From Ophioceras dolichostomum (lineage: Eukaryota; Ascomycota; Sordariomycetes; Magnaporthales; Ophioceraceae): DNA of 49,523 bases. Below, in pieces: positions 1-11,701 of the stretch. The position numbers and the translations under genes are program-made. The DNA lies in assembly GCA_003049485.1 (NCBI GenBank), contig PYST01000298.1:1-49523 (forward strand), given 5' to 3'. The notes under the pieces are model-generated. The model saw nothing but the letters and a program-made list of their open reading frames with translations. It was not told the DNA's origin and searched no databases. Within the stretch, counting starts at the first letter, position 1. Every line of letters begins with the position of its first letter.

Positions 1-166
1 CCCCCTTCTCTAGGCGTGTTTGTTAGTTGTTACTGTGTGGGTAGGTTGATGGGGAAAACGGAGAGAGACACACACACACAAACACTCAGCACCATGAACA
101 TGTGAAGACAAGACTGGGACCAGGTACAGTGGGCTAACACAATTGTGGCGTGACGGTGGAAAACAG
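1..166. other. Probable intron or upstream part of the dienelactone hydrolase gene
   Basis: No open frame here resembles the N-terminal part of the hydrolase family. A short CA-rich microsatellite lies at about 68-81. The acceptor-like AACAG at 162-166 immediately precedes the first recognisable hydrolase exon, so most of this stretch is best read as intron. Confidence 0.4.
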
Positions 167-861
167 GCGGGGCTGCGCCCGAGTTCTTGCTCGACTCGAT
201 GAAGACTCTGATGGGTTCTGCGAATGTGTTTTCGAAAGCGTGAGTTTTTCTTCAGACTACCAGCCTAGTCCCCTTTTGCCATAGAAATTGGCTGTCAAAC
301 TGACCACCCTGTCTCCTCTCACAAACACCAACACACAGAAACGCCGCCTTCTGGACAGCAGTGGCCTTCATCCCCTGGGCCATCCGCCAGCGTCCCTCGC
401 GCTCCTACCCCTTGGTCCGGGGCTGGTTCGAGGAGATGCAGATCTCGGGCGAGGTCCTCAACGGGAAGCCCCTCTTCGCGGCCGGCTACTGCTGGGGCGG
501 CAAGCACGTCTGTCTTTTGGCCGGGTCGACCGGGCGCGAGGGCGGGAAGCCTCTGATCGACGCCGGGTTCACCGCCCACCCGTCGATGCTGACGGTGCCC
601 GAGGACATCCAGAAGATGACCGCGCCGGTGTCGTTCGCCCTGGCGGAGAAGGACCACCGGGTCACGAGGGCGGTCGCGGACCAGATCGAGGCCGTGGTCG
701 TGGCGAAGACGCCGGAGGAGAGCAAGGGGGAGGTGAGGATCTATGAGGGCGTCGGACACGGGTTTGCGATCAGGGCAGATTTCACGGTGAGCGATGTCGC
801 GAAGCAGGCGGGCGAGGCGGAGGATCAGGCTATTGCGTGGTTTAATGCGCGGGTCAGGTAG
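167..861 (+). CDS. Dienelactone hydrolase-family protein, 5'-truncated by the window edge
   Basis: Two exons can be supported: 167-239 and 339-861, with a 99-nt intron (240-338, donor GTGAGT, acceptor ACACAG) that keeps the frame and joins GSANVFSKA to NAAFWTAVAF. The alpha/beta-hydrolase signature GYCWGGK carries the cysteine nucleophile of the dienelactone hydrolase family (codon at 490). The downstream acid residue is probably the D of AEKDHR and the histidine is in GVGHGF, so the triad appears complete. Members hydrolyse dienelactones or similar esters in aromatic degradation; the true substrate here cannot be told. The exon at 167 begins in phase 1, so at least one more exon lies upstream. 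An exon ending at 123 (donor GTACAG) is possible, but its translation does not resemble the family, so the N-terminus is probably outside the window. Confidence 0.85.
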
Positions 862-1233
862 TAGTAGTTAGATGGAGGGAGGACGGAGGGAGGACGGATG
901 GGGATGGGAATGTGGGATGGGGATGTGGGGTATGGACGATGGTGATCGACTACTTGGAGAGATGACGACACAGCGACTAGAGGCGAGAGCTTGCAAGTAG
1001 GTGGATGTGTGCATAAGTGCTCCTGAGGGGCTGCTGCACGGAGCCTTCATGGATCAGAGGGCCCGGGACCGGACGAGGAGCAAACTCGTCTTCACATGGC
1101 GTACGGGAAGGTGATGATATGATGCGAAGTTGTAAGATGCGAACGCATTCCCCTTTCAGCGACAGGAAATACAATACCCAGTACACCCCATCTCCAAAAG
1201 AAGAGTCTTTGTTTCTACGCACAAGTGTGTGCA
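862..1233. other. Convergent intergenic region
   Basis: This is the tail-to-tail spacer between the hydrolase gene and the methyltransferase gene. It starts with GGA/GGATG-rich purine runs (about 868-950). Nothing that looks coding is seen; it should contain the 3' ends of both transcripts. Confidence 0.6.
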
Positions 1234-2028
1234 TCACACTTCCCGTGCAGGCTTCTTGGCCAGGACCCAAAGAAACCTTACATCAACCTCGTCCTCCTCC
1301 AGCTTGCTCAACTCGACTTCAAACCCGACATCCTGCAACTTCTCCAGCGTCTGTTCGGCGCCGAACCCGCTCCAGAACATCCACCCCTGTTCATGCAGCC
1401 ACTTCTCCATGACCAGCCCTTCCTCGGGGAACTCGGCGAAATTCGCCAATAGGTAGCCCCTCCCGGGCTTAAGCCAGCGGTAAATCCGACCGAGCATGAG
1501 CTCCTGCTCCGCCAGTGGCAGGTGGATGAGGCTATACAGTCCCATCACCGCGTCCAGACTCTCGTCGGGGAACTCGAGGACGGAAACCATGTCGCCCTCG
1601 ATCCACGTCACGCGGTCAGACTCAGACTCGGCCTCGGAAGAAACAGAAGCAAGATTGGCGCGGCCGAGCGCGACCTGCGTGCTGGAGATGTCGTTGGCCG
1701 TCACGTGGGCGTTTGGTAAGGACGATAGCAGATGCGCCGTGGCGGGGAGGCCGGCGCCGGCGCCGAGCTCGAGGATGGAGATCTTCTTTGATGAGGCATC
1801 GGATAGTCGCGCCACGAGGCCGTCGACGTGCCGGATGCGGATCGGGGAGTGCTGCGTCGCGGTCCAGGTGTTGTAGATGGGCGCGATGGCGTCGTAGGAC
1901 TCCTTGAGGCGGGTCTTGAGGTTCGGGGGCTCTTTGGGTTCGTCGGGAGTTGCCGCCATGGTACAGGCGGATACTGTACCCTTTCTAGGGGACTCTCTAG
2001 GAGAAACTGACTGGGGTTGTGCACTCAA
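1234..2028 (-). CDS. SAM-dependent class I methyltransferase
   Basis: A single exon encodes 264 residues. The Rossmann-fold motif I is ILELGAGAGLPATA (residues ~85-98), followed by an acidic motif II segment (HVTANDIS), a motif III-like IEGDM, and the post-motif helix with LDAVMGLYSLIHLP, all typical of small-molecule methyltransferases of the methyltransferase-11/25 type. The N-terminal helix SYDAIAPIYNTW is the usual family opening. A second in-frame ATG at 1959 (protein starting MAATPDEP) lies closer to the conserved part, and I consider it at least as likely as the first ATG at 2028. The substrate is unknown. The gene is head-to-head with the stomatin-like gene. Confidence 0.85.
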   Translation of the reverse strand: MSAQPQSVSPRESPRKGTVSACTMAATPDEPKEPPNLKTRLKESYDAIAPIYNTWTATQHSPIRIRHVDGLVARLSDASSKKISILELGAGAGLPATAHLLSSLPNAHVTANDISSTQVALGRANLASVSSEAESESDRVTWIEGDMVSVLEFPDESLDAVMGLYSLIHLPLAEQELMLGRIYRWLKPGRGYLLANFAEFPEEGLVMEKWLHEQGWMFWSGFGAEQTLEKLQDVGFEVELSKLEEDEVDVRFLWVLAKKPAREV

Positions 2029-2747
2029 TGGGGTTCAAAGCCACTAAGCCGTTGGAGAGACGCTGGAAAGGCTCGAAACTAGGTATCCAAAGACTCGCAG
2101 GTTACCGAGAGGGGAAAGATAGTGAAAGAGGAAGATTGCGAAGACGATAAGAGCTGGCACTGCCTGTTTGAGCTGCCTGTCTAGGATGAGGACTTCTGCC
2201 GCTCCCAAGAGCCGTCAATGCGGCAGGAGTGCGGCACGAACGGCCTCTCAAACAATGTCCCCATCACAGCTACTGCCCCTTCGGCGCACGATAGCGTCAA
2301 AAAGCCAAGATCCAAACCGATTTATACCTGCCTAGCCTCAGTACAAATTTTACGGGGATCAGCATCACACCCAGACGACGAGTCACCTTTATGAAGAGGT
2401 TTGGTTGTACAGGCCCGAATGTCAGCAGCCGAGTCCTGGCGGCGGGCGGCAGCTGGGAGGAACTAGTGGAGTAAACGGCCAGGGTGCAGCCGGCTCCACA
2501 GCCGAAAGAAGCTTGGGCCATCTCTAAACACCGATTTTTTTGCTTGTCATCACCAAATATTCCGAAGTTCCGATAGACCCATCGTCTCTTTCCAGCTCTT
2601 CTCTCCGCAGTTGCCACTTCCTTCCTCAACTGCCTTCGTCATTGACAATTCCGGCTCAAGGGCCTGCCTGAAGCCAGCGCAGTTAGTTGCAGCAACTCGA
2701 CAACAATCAAATGCCGATACCGTGAGCTTTCAGGAACTCCTCCAACC
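2029..2747. other. Divergent promoter region of methyltransferase and stomatin-like genes
   Basis: About 720 bp lie between two divergent start codons. There are pyrimidine-rich tracts just before the stomatin-like ATG (2590-2640). No convincing coding exon is present; small frames on the minus strand here have no family resemblance. Confidence 0.55.
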
Positions 2748-4361
2748 ATGGCGACAGCTCTAGTCCAGAAGAGCCTCGCGGGCCGCTCCGTGGCCCTCGC
2801 CGCCTTGAGCGGCCTGTCGTCGTCGACAACGACCATTCTCGCCCGCAACCTCGTCCGCAGTACATCCCTCGTCCCTTCCTCCTATGCCAATGGTCGTAGT
2901 CGCACATTCACCTCCTTCGGCCCAGACGGCAGCCCATCCCCCGGACCGGGCGGCAGCGGCAGCAGCAGCTCGATGGGCATGGGCATGGGCGCCTTTGGGC
3001 CCGGCAGCGGTCCAGGCAGCGGTCAACGCCTCGGTCCCCCCGTCATCTCCAGCTCGACCGGCATGCCGTCGTACTTCCAGCGCCCTTCCCTCCCCGCCAA
3101 CACCATCATCCGGTTCGTGCCCCAGCAGACGGCCTGGATCGTCGAGCGCATGGGGAAGTTCAACCGGATCCTCCAGCCCGGCCTCGCCATCCTGATACCC
3201 TTCATCGACCGAATCGCCTATGTTAAGTCCCTCAAGGAGGTCGCGATCGAGATACCGTCCCAGAGCGCCATCACGGCCGACAACGTCACGCTGGAGCTCG
3301 ACGGGGTGCTGTATACGAGGGTTTTCGATGCTTACAAGGCTAGGTACGTCCGTCCTCACTTTTCCCCTCACTCTTTATTTCCTTGGTTCTCTCTCTAGGA
3401 CATATCGGGTGTCTATTTTTGTCTCTGTCTCTCTTTCGTCCTTGTTCTTTTCTTCAACCCCCCCTCTCCATCCTCACGAGACGTTCCTTCCATCCGTATA
3501 TGGTACTTGTATCCCCTTATAGATTGTTGTGCTAACCCGCGTTCCCCGCCCACCCACCTGCTTTTCCACCACAACAGCTACGGAGTAGAAGACGCCGAAT
3601 ACGCCATCTCGCAACTAGCCCAAACGACAATGCGCTCCGAGATCGGCCAGCTGACGCTCGACCACGTCCTGAAGGAGCGCGCGGCGCTCAACACCAACAT
3701 CACGCAGGCCATCAACGAGGCGGCGCAGGCCTGGGGCGTGACGTGTCTCCGCTACGAGATCCGCGACATCCACGCGCCCGCCGCTGTCGTCGAGGCCATG
3801 CACCGGCAGGTGACGGCGGAGCGCTCCAAGCGCGCCGAGATCCTCGAGTCAGAGGGCCAGCGCCAGTCCGCCATCAACATCGCCGAGGGCCGCAAGCAGT
3901 CCGTGATCCTGGCCTCGGAGGCCCTGCGCGCCGAGCAGATCAACCGCGCCGCGGGCGAGTCCGAGGCGATTTTACTCAAGGCGCGCGCGACCGCCAACGG
4001 CATCGACGCCGTCGCGCGCAGCATCGCTGAGGGCAAAGACGCGGCGCAGGGCGCGGTCAGCCTCAGCGTCGCGGAGAAGTACGTCGACGCCTTCGGCAGG
4101 CTGGCTAGGGAGGGCACGGCCGTCGTCGTGCCGGGCAACGTGGGCGACATCGGGGGCATGATCGCCACGGCGCTGTCTGTTTACGGCAAGGTCGGCGACG
4201 CGCAGGCGAGGACGATGGCTACCAAGCTTGTCGGGGATGGAGCGGCAGCAAAGACTGCTGAGGTGTCCGAGTCTGACGTTACTGAGGCGAAGAAGAGCAG
4301 CACTGCTATGAGGGACAGCATCGTGGCTGACTTCGATAGGGCTGCGGACAACAAGAGGTAG
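2748..4361 (+). CDS. Mitochondrial stomatin-like protein (SLP-2 type, SPFH/band 7)
   Basis: Two exons, 2748-3343 and 3578-4361, are joined across a 234-nt intron (donor GTACGT, acceptor ACAACAG) to give 459 residues; the junction restores the conserved DAYKASYGVED. The first ~60 residues are rich in Ala, Ser, Arg and Leu with almost no acids, as expected of a mitochondrial presequence. A Gly/Ser/Met-rich linker follows. The SPFH domain spans about 120-280 (FVPQQTAWIVERMGKF, AQTTMRSEIG, ERAALN), followed by a helical coiled-coil segment (RSKRAEILESEGQRQS, AGESEAILLKARA) that drives oligomerisation. By family knowledge the protein organises cardiolipin-rich inner-membrane domains and scaffolds respiratory and proteolytic complexes. 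Nothing in it looks broken. Confidence 0.92.
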
Positions 4362-5160
4362 TCACCACCGCCAGGCCCATGACCGGGCGGGGGGATTAAA
4401 CGAAAGAGGAAGATGAGAAGGGGCACGTGACCCGGCCCTCGGCCATTTTTGGAGGGGAGTTAGGCGGGAGGAGAAGTCATGAAGTCCGGGCATCCATCCA
4501 TCTATCTAGGTACCCGGCTGTACTATTTTCCTTTGCTTTGTGCTGTACCACTATCGGAAGGCTGTGGAAGGTAGGCGAGTGCGCAAAGGGGAGAGGACAG
4601 AGATGGTAATGACGACGGAAGGAAGGGCGGCAAACAAAAAGCACGCCTTCTCAGGCTGGCGTGAATTGGCGCATTGCATTGCACATATGGTTTTCCTTTT
4701 TCCGATCCGTTGCCTGGTAACTCTACTCACTACGGTAAATAGGTACCTATTTACCTTGCCTAGGGGCGCTCTACTCGACTGTAGCTAGTAAGGTAGCCTT
4801 GCCACTTAAAATCTCACAAATGGTACTGTATTCTCCTCCTCTGTAGGAGTTTCACACAGGGCACGTGGAAAACCCAGAGGACTTCATGGAGAACAGCGTG
4901 GGACTAGGCCGTGAACGATACCGATTCTATTCCATTTATGACAAGCATACCGCCGTACTACAAGCGGCCTGCCTCCTTACAATGGCGAAACATCAACCAC
5001 CCAAGCAGCAGACCCCCTAAAATAACCAAACCTTTGTAGCCCGTGTTCTTGGTCTCTCTCACCCCAAGACAAACACCCCACCCACACATCAAGCACAACC
5101 CCCCAGCGGAAGCTAACTAGGTCGTCTCGATTCTCACGAAATCACGAAATCACAAAAGGA
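4362..5160. other. Convergent intergenic region with a long palindrome
   Basis: This is the tail-to-tail spacer between the stomatin-like gene and MON2. No convincing coding sequence is seen. It contains a perfect 22-bp palindrome (listed separately) and several other GGTACC-like sites. Confidence 0.6.
4734..4755. repeat. Perfect 22-bp palindrome
   Basis: Two 11-base arms beginning GGTAAATAGG meet with no spacer around a central GGTACC. The symmetry ends exactly at the outer bases, because the next flanking pair does not match. It lies between two convergent genes, about 370 bp past the stomatin-like stop codon. It could form a hairpin or cruciform, or be a dyad-symmetric protein site; no function can be read from sequence alone. 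Confidence 0.8.
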
Positions 5161-8100
5161 TCACAAAACACCCAACTCAGCACCAACCCCTCTCAGCCCC
5201 TCCCCCACAACCCCCGCAGTCCTCGCATCCCCCGCCTCCCCCGCCGTCCTCGCGACCCCCACCAGCAGCGGGTACAGCCTCAGCAGGTGCTTCCTCCCCT
5301 CGCAGTCGACGCCCTCCAGGTCCGGGATGGCCTCCGTCTCGGACCTCAGCGCCACGAGCCCCTCCAGCACCCGCGTGACCTCCTGCCGCTGCGCGAGAGG
5401 CTGCGGCATCCGGCCCCTCAGCGGCTGGTCGGCGATGTAGGCGCGCAGGACGAGCGCGCAGCGCAGGATCAGGTACGGGGCCGCGGTGGATGCGAGGGCA
5501 ATGTGCATTTTTCTCCTTGAGGACGACGAAGGCGACTGTTGTTGTCGTTGTGGACGGAGCGTCTCTGTGCTCGCCGAGGCGGCCAGGGGAGATTGTGGCT
5601 GTGGTGTAGGCGGTGGTTTCCGCGGGAACAAAGGCGTGGGCGGCTGCACGATGATGGTGGGCGCCGCGGCGACGTCGTCATCTGGCGCGGACACGAGGCT
5701 GAACAGCTCGTCGAGGCAGACATAGCTCATGCGCTCGCGGCGCGTCGGGACGGGATCGACGGTGCGGCCGTTGCGGGGCTTGAAGAAGTTGGCCATCCCC
5801 TTGCTTACCACATCGCCGCTGCTGCTGCCACCATTTGTAATCATGCCACCGGTGCTGCTGGAACCACTGCTTCTGCCGGTAGCCCCATAGATGATGGCCG
5901 CCTCGACGGGCGTAGGCTCGTGGACGATAGACATGCGGAAGAGCGCCTCCGCGTAGGCCCGACGCGTCTTCTCCAACACCTCGGGGGCACCTAGTGCGGG
6001 TATTACCAGCTCGCGCAGCTTGTGGAAGGACTCGATGTCGAACTCCTGGTCGACGGGAATATCGGCCGCTGTGGCTGCGGGGGAAGCCGATGGGGAGGAG
6101 TAGTCCGCGCTGACGATGCCGGTGGCGATCTCGACGATCACCTGCCATATCTCCTGGAACACAGGCCGCGGCATGTCTGCGGCACGCAGGTGCGGTAACG
6201 TCGACTCCAGGATGGCCAGCGTCGCGGAGGTCGCCTCGCGCCACGGCTGCGTCGACTTGGTGACCAGCGGGAAGCGGTACTTGAGCACGATGGGTCTAGC
6301 CAAGGCCGAAAGCGCGATGTGGAAGGCGCCGCTGGAGAAGACGTCGTGGTCGGACGCGTTGCGCGTGACGTGGTGGTGCAGGATTCGCATGCTCTCCTTG
6401 GACATCGCCACGTATGTACGCTTTCTCTGCCCAGCAGCGGCGGCCGGCGTGAGAGTTGCCGCCGCCGTCGTCGTCACGTTGGCGCTGCTGTTGCCGTTCT
6501 GGATCATATCCGGGGCGAAGGCAAATGTCACGAACTCGGCCACCTGACAGATCATAGCTGACGGGGCACCCTGGATATCCGTCCTCACGATACGGCAGAC
6601 CTCGACGATCTTGCCCTGCAGCGGAGTGACGTACTCTACGTCACTAGCGTAGCTTCCGGGGGTGGCCCGAACCATGGCGTCACGAAGCAGCGAAAGCATG
6701 CGCCGTAGCCTGTCGAGGTCGAGGTCCTGGCGGATGAGGCGGTAGATTGCCAGAAGGGCTTCGACCCAAGACAGCAAACACTTCTGGTTATCCTCAGATT
6801 TCGGGTCAAGAGCGGCGGCAGCAGCGTCTTCGGCGTCTGGGATGGGCAGGCCACGCGCCCAAAGGTCCCAGGCGAGGTTGATGGTGCTGGTATCCAGTTT
6901 CCTGCCGGAAGTGCCACCTTCCTCGCACTTGGCGAGGATGCTACCCAAGCTGCTGAAGGTAGCACTGTTGATATCAAGAACCTTGAAATCCAGCATCGTA
7001 GCCAAGTGGCGGAGGAGCTCACTCCATAAAAGGCTGAAGGCATTATGGGTGAGAAGGACATCAAGGTAGTTAGAGAGGAGGTCCGACACGCTGTTGATGA
7101 TTACAACAGCTGTCTCGTCCCAGTCCGTCTTCACCGGTGCTCCCTTCGCACTCGCATCATGGGCAGTGCCAAGGCGAGCCTCTATGAAGGAGAGTAGCCT
7201 AAATATGACGGATTTGATGCAGATGTTCCAGGCTTCCGGTGTGAGGCTGTTGCCGTAAGCGTGAATGATGCGAAGGAGGGTTTGAATGGCGCCTAATAGA
7301 CTCGGGTCAGCGGGAGTTGAACAAACACGAACAACTGAATGGGAGCTTATCGAACGCACTATTCCGCAGCTCGAGTCGCTGATCGGTTGTGACGCTAGTC
7401 AACCGCAAAAGAAGCAGCATCCCCAGCGCACCCGCGGCGCCTGGGTGTTTCTCATCGGAAGCCAGCTCCACTAAGGCAGTATCGCTCGGCCCCTGGACCA
7501 TCTCCTCCGTTATGGCCAGAGTACGGCTCTTCCCAGACAAGAAGTCCGAGATGGCCCAGAAGAAAGTCACGGTCTAGCGAAGTAGCGTCGAGGTTGCCAT
7601 CCGTCGCTCGAGATGTCAGTCAGTTTCGGCCATGATGAATTGAGAAATAGAACGCATAGCGGGATGCAAAGAATTACGAACCGTGAGTGCAACGTTGAGA
7701 TCGTCACCCTGCGAGCAGAATTTGTACAATGTGTCGACCAACAACAGAAAACACGAGTTGGGAAGCGAGGCGACAAAATCAGAACAGATGAGCTGAAGCG
7801 AGCCGAAGGATGACCGGATCAGCCTTGGAGAACGCGTCGTAAGCACCTCCGTTGGCGGAGCAGTGGTGGCCGTTGCCGCTGCGGCATCCCCTCCGCCTCC
7901 TACAGCTGCCCGTGTTGATGAGAAACCCCGCCGGGTAAGGAAGATGCTGTCGATGATCTCGAAGGCGATGTCCCATCCGCTCAACAGACTCTCCCCGCAA
8001 CTCTCGAGGATGCTCTTCAGCCCCTCGAGGATGGCCTTGTGGATCTCAACGTCAGTTGCATGCGTCGCTACGCTAGCCAAGGCCCCCTCTCGGCTAGGCA

Positions 8101-11100
8101 TCTGCAGCGGGAGCAGGGCGTCGCGAAAAGCCTCGAGTAGGCGAATCTGGACTGGGGTGCGGACATCCTTAGGGGTGGCAGCGATGGTGGTGGCGGACTC
8201 GAGGATGATCCGGACGAGGATCTCGACCGCCCTTATCCGGACCGGTGGGTTAGCTGTGGCGGAACCTGAGGTGCTGATCAGCTCCGATACGAGAGGGGTC
8301 CAGCCAGACACGTCCGGAGGGTAGCCGAGCAGCCTCTCGAGGTTAATCGTCGCCAGATCGCCCAGCTTGGCCAGCGCGAACTGGTCCTCCTGGTTGGCGC
8401 CGGCCACAGACGTAAGCGACGTGCTCATCGCCCTCTTATGGGAATGAGCCGGCGCTTTGAGGGTGCCCCCGCCGCCGCTGGGCGTTGGAGACTGCGGCCT
8501 GGTGCTGCTCTCGGACGAAGTGACCGGGTGCTCCAGAAGGTTGCACACGGCGTTCACGACCTCTACAAAGGCGCCGTTGGGAAAGTCTATAGTGCTTTCA
8601 AAAAGACGTGAGGCCGCAGTCTCAACAGCTTTGACCTCCGTGTTGAAGTTGCCCAGAAGCTGACTAGCTTCGGAGTCGGCCTGTTGGTCTGGCGTCCTGG
8701 TGACGGTCGGCACTCGACCAGCTGCCTTGCTCGTGGCAAAGAGCACAAAATCGGCCTGCTGCAGCGTTTCTAGGATGATGCGCCATGATGATTCCAGCGT
8801 CGGCCCAAGGGCGATGCCTAGGTTCAGCAGGGCGCGCAGACACAGCATATTTCGGGTGTTGAGCGTCGAGGGGCCAGAGCTGTGGTGGTCGACCGATCCG
8901 CCTCTGGGCCTGTCTCCCGCTGACGAGGCCTGACTGACGAGGCTGTCGACGCTCAACATGCCGCGGGCGTTGCTCAGAATACTACTCGGCGTATCCGGCG
9001 CGGTGGCACTGGAGGAGCCGGTCGGTGTCGATGGCCGGGCTCCACTGCTCAGACAGGCTGTCAGCACGTGCGGCGGAACGGCAGCCTTCCCAAGCGTAGT
9101 GAGAAAGGCATCCCGTGGCGTCGCAAGTTGCAGCAGACCTGCGACGTGCGCGAACTTCTGGAACGCACGAACCAGACCGTGGTAGTAGTCGGAGTCTAGC
9201 GCGGCATAGAGGAAGGTCGAGCAAGTGGCTAGGATGGCCGGCCAGCATTCATCAATAATCCCGGCACAAATCCTGATATCGGTATGGAGGGGGTGGTCTT
9301 CAAGAAGTAACGGGTTGACGGGCACGGGGTTTCGCTTGAAGGACGGAGTCCTCTCCAGTCCGGTTTTGGTAGTTGGTGGCGTTGACGCCTCGTCTGATGT
9401 TGGAACTGGCGACTCTGGCCTGCCCACCTCCTGCTTGCCACTGCGTTTCCTGCCCCTATCCCCCGAGACAGTCAAAGGCAAGATAAACTTAGCAAGTCCT
9501 TCGGATAGGGACGTGATACATGCGAGAGTAAGGCTGTAAATGTAAGACTCTGGGATAGATGGGGGCTCAGTCTTGTCGAGCTGGTCGATGCACGGCACCC
9601 GTATCGAGCTCCACTGCGTGCTGATCCCCGTGTTGTGACCATCAGAACCAACTGAGCTGCCGATCATTCCCGGCACGCCAGCAGCTTCAAGCATCGCATG
9701 GTCTGTGGAAGCGCCGATGCTAGCATACGGGTTCGCCACAGGGATGGTGGATTGCTGTCCCAGGCCGATGACTGCCGGCTTCTCGGTGCTGATCTTGACA
9801 AAGGTGGCGGTGAGGTTTTTCAGAATGTCCTTCTGGCCCTCCTGTGCGTCAAAAAGAGCGAACACACGACGCAGCAGCCCGGGCTCGGCGAAGATGCCTC
9901 GGAACACTTCCATGCATAACGAACGCTTCCACACCGCCGAGTCCTGGTCAAGGAGCCGGGTCAGGATGTCCATGGCATCTCCGCTTTCGGACGGAAGAAG
10001 TGTGAGGTGTCGCCTGAGCAGGGTGTAGAGGATCCGGAGAAGTCGGACGGTGGTGGCGAAGTTGGGCTTGCCGGACAGGGCTGAGATTATGAACGGCAGA
10101 ACGCGAGTGCGTAAGATGTGCGCTTGCTCCGGATGTGCGGAAAAGATGGCTGCATGGTTGGTTAGGACTGACTCTATCAGCTCCAAACCGAAGGTCTGTG
10201 GCAAGCCAGAGAAGCGGAGATACTCCGGCCTTTGGTTCTCTGTCAGGAGGCACAGATCATTGAAGACCCTGTAGGCGTCCGTAGCGGCCGACTTGAGCTT
10301 AACCACCCCATCTTCTCCGGGTGCCTCGCCGACGAAGGCTGCATCAGATGGACCACCTGAGGATACAACGCCCGTTAGCATACGAGAATGTCGAGAACAA
10401 GGCGGCAACAAGGCTGTGACGAATGCGAAAAACTCACGGTCTTCAGATACCACTTTGTCAAAGACAGAGACGACAAGCTGCTGTAAGGTAGCAGCAGACG
10501 TGTTGTTCACGATGGCATTTTTGCTTGACTGGAGGATGAAGCAAATGTTCAAAGCGGTAACAAGCAGGTCGCCCTTAACATCGGCAGAATAGTTCTGTAG
10601 CAGCGAGGGGAGTGCCTGCAAGATTTTGAGCTGGACATCCAGCCCGGCTGAGGTCGCCCCTTGAAGCGCCTCAAGCACCTGGTTCAGCCTGGGTCGCGGC
10701 AGAGCCTTGGACACTATCAGCCGCTGCAGACAGACGATGGCGATACCAGTGAATTTCGCATTTTTGGTGCCGCATGCGATGATGAACGGGTTGACGAAAT
10801 TGGTGTGTTGAGTGAGCTCTGTAGTGTGGTGTTAGTAGCCGTTGAGCCACCGTCAAGACAGGGGCCAGCCAATGGGGCCAGACATCGTGAGGGCGGCATC
10901 GCTCACCAGGACCCAATTGAGCTTCGGAGGTCACGTTCAAGCTCTTAAGTTCCTCGAGAGACTTCTCGGCAGCCTGTGGTCTGTCAGTTGGTACGGGAAT
11001 TACCATATGTCGGGAACTGAAGGCAGTGGCCATCCCAAAACCACAACAGGTCGAGGTTCAGGGGTTTCCGCGAGGCTCACCTGCCGTAGATCGTTGTGCT

Positions 11101-11158
11101 TCCGCTTGCTCTCCTGGATGAGATTCGTGAGCTCGGTGGCAAGCAGTTGGGCCGTCAT
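5161..11158 (-). CDS. mon2: MON2 family endosome/Golgi trafficking protein
   Basis: Six exons read on the minus strand: 11081-11158, 10907-10973, 10438-10818, 7682-10356, 7360-7573 and 5161-7292. The frame is continuous through all five introns (107, 88, 81, 108 and 67 nt) and gives 1,848 residues. The opening MTAQLLATELTNLIQES and the following conserved stretches (NPFIIACGTKNAKFTG, LDVQLKILQALPSLLQN, CFILQSSKNAIVNN) are the Sec7/BIG-like dimerisation region of MON2. TFFWAISDFLSG belongs to its C-terminal half. MON2 is a large peripheral protein acting with Dop1 and the Neo1 flippase at the trans-Golgi and endosomes; there is no Sec7 catalytic domain. The third intron (10357-10437) is 81 nt with no stop in frame, so simple ORF reading wrongly adds 27 residues. 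The last exon has Ser/Pro/Gln-rich inserts near 5480-5830. Confidence 0.93.
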
Positions 11159-11701
11159 TTTGATTGTGAAAGAGGGTCTAGACTAGTCGACATCGCGTCG
11201 TCCTCAAGAGTCAAGCATCTCTTATCTCTCAAGTGTGCTGTGTTAGGTATAAGACAGATGGTATCAAGCCAGGTATCCAATGGATGTTTGCCTGTATTGA
11301 ATAGGTGGCATTCAACGCTTTGGTATGTGCTGTGATGATGCCAGCTGCTGCGCCTATCTGCAGGGATGTCCAGATGACTAAAACATGGCAGAACGGCAGT
11401 TTCACACCGCCTCCTGCCAAACCCCACCATCGATCCATTCCAGTGTCACGCCCCGCCATTCTTTATCTCAGCCCAGCCCAACCGGCGCCCAGTGACTACC
11501 ATCCTTGCAGCAACTGAGTACCAACCACGATCCGAGCCGCAGACTCTTGTCACTTTCTTTTGCTTTGGCTCTCGGACTCTATTTTCTTCCAAACATCTTC
11601 GCCGCTCAACGCCGCACTTGGGAATATCCGACGCAAACACATCGTCAGCGACTGTTTGAGTACAGAATCTTTTCTGCTTGGCTTATTCGTCCTTGCCCAC
11701 C
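11159..11701. other. Divergent promoter region of MON2 and the UEV gene
   Basis: A 543-bp head-to-head spacer with C/T-rich tracts approaching the UEV ATG (11500-11700). No coding exon is seen. Confidence 0.55.
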
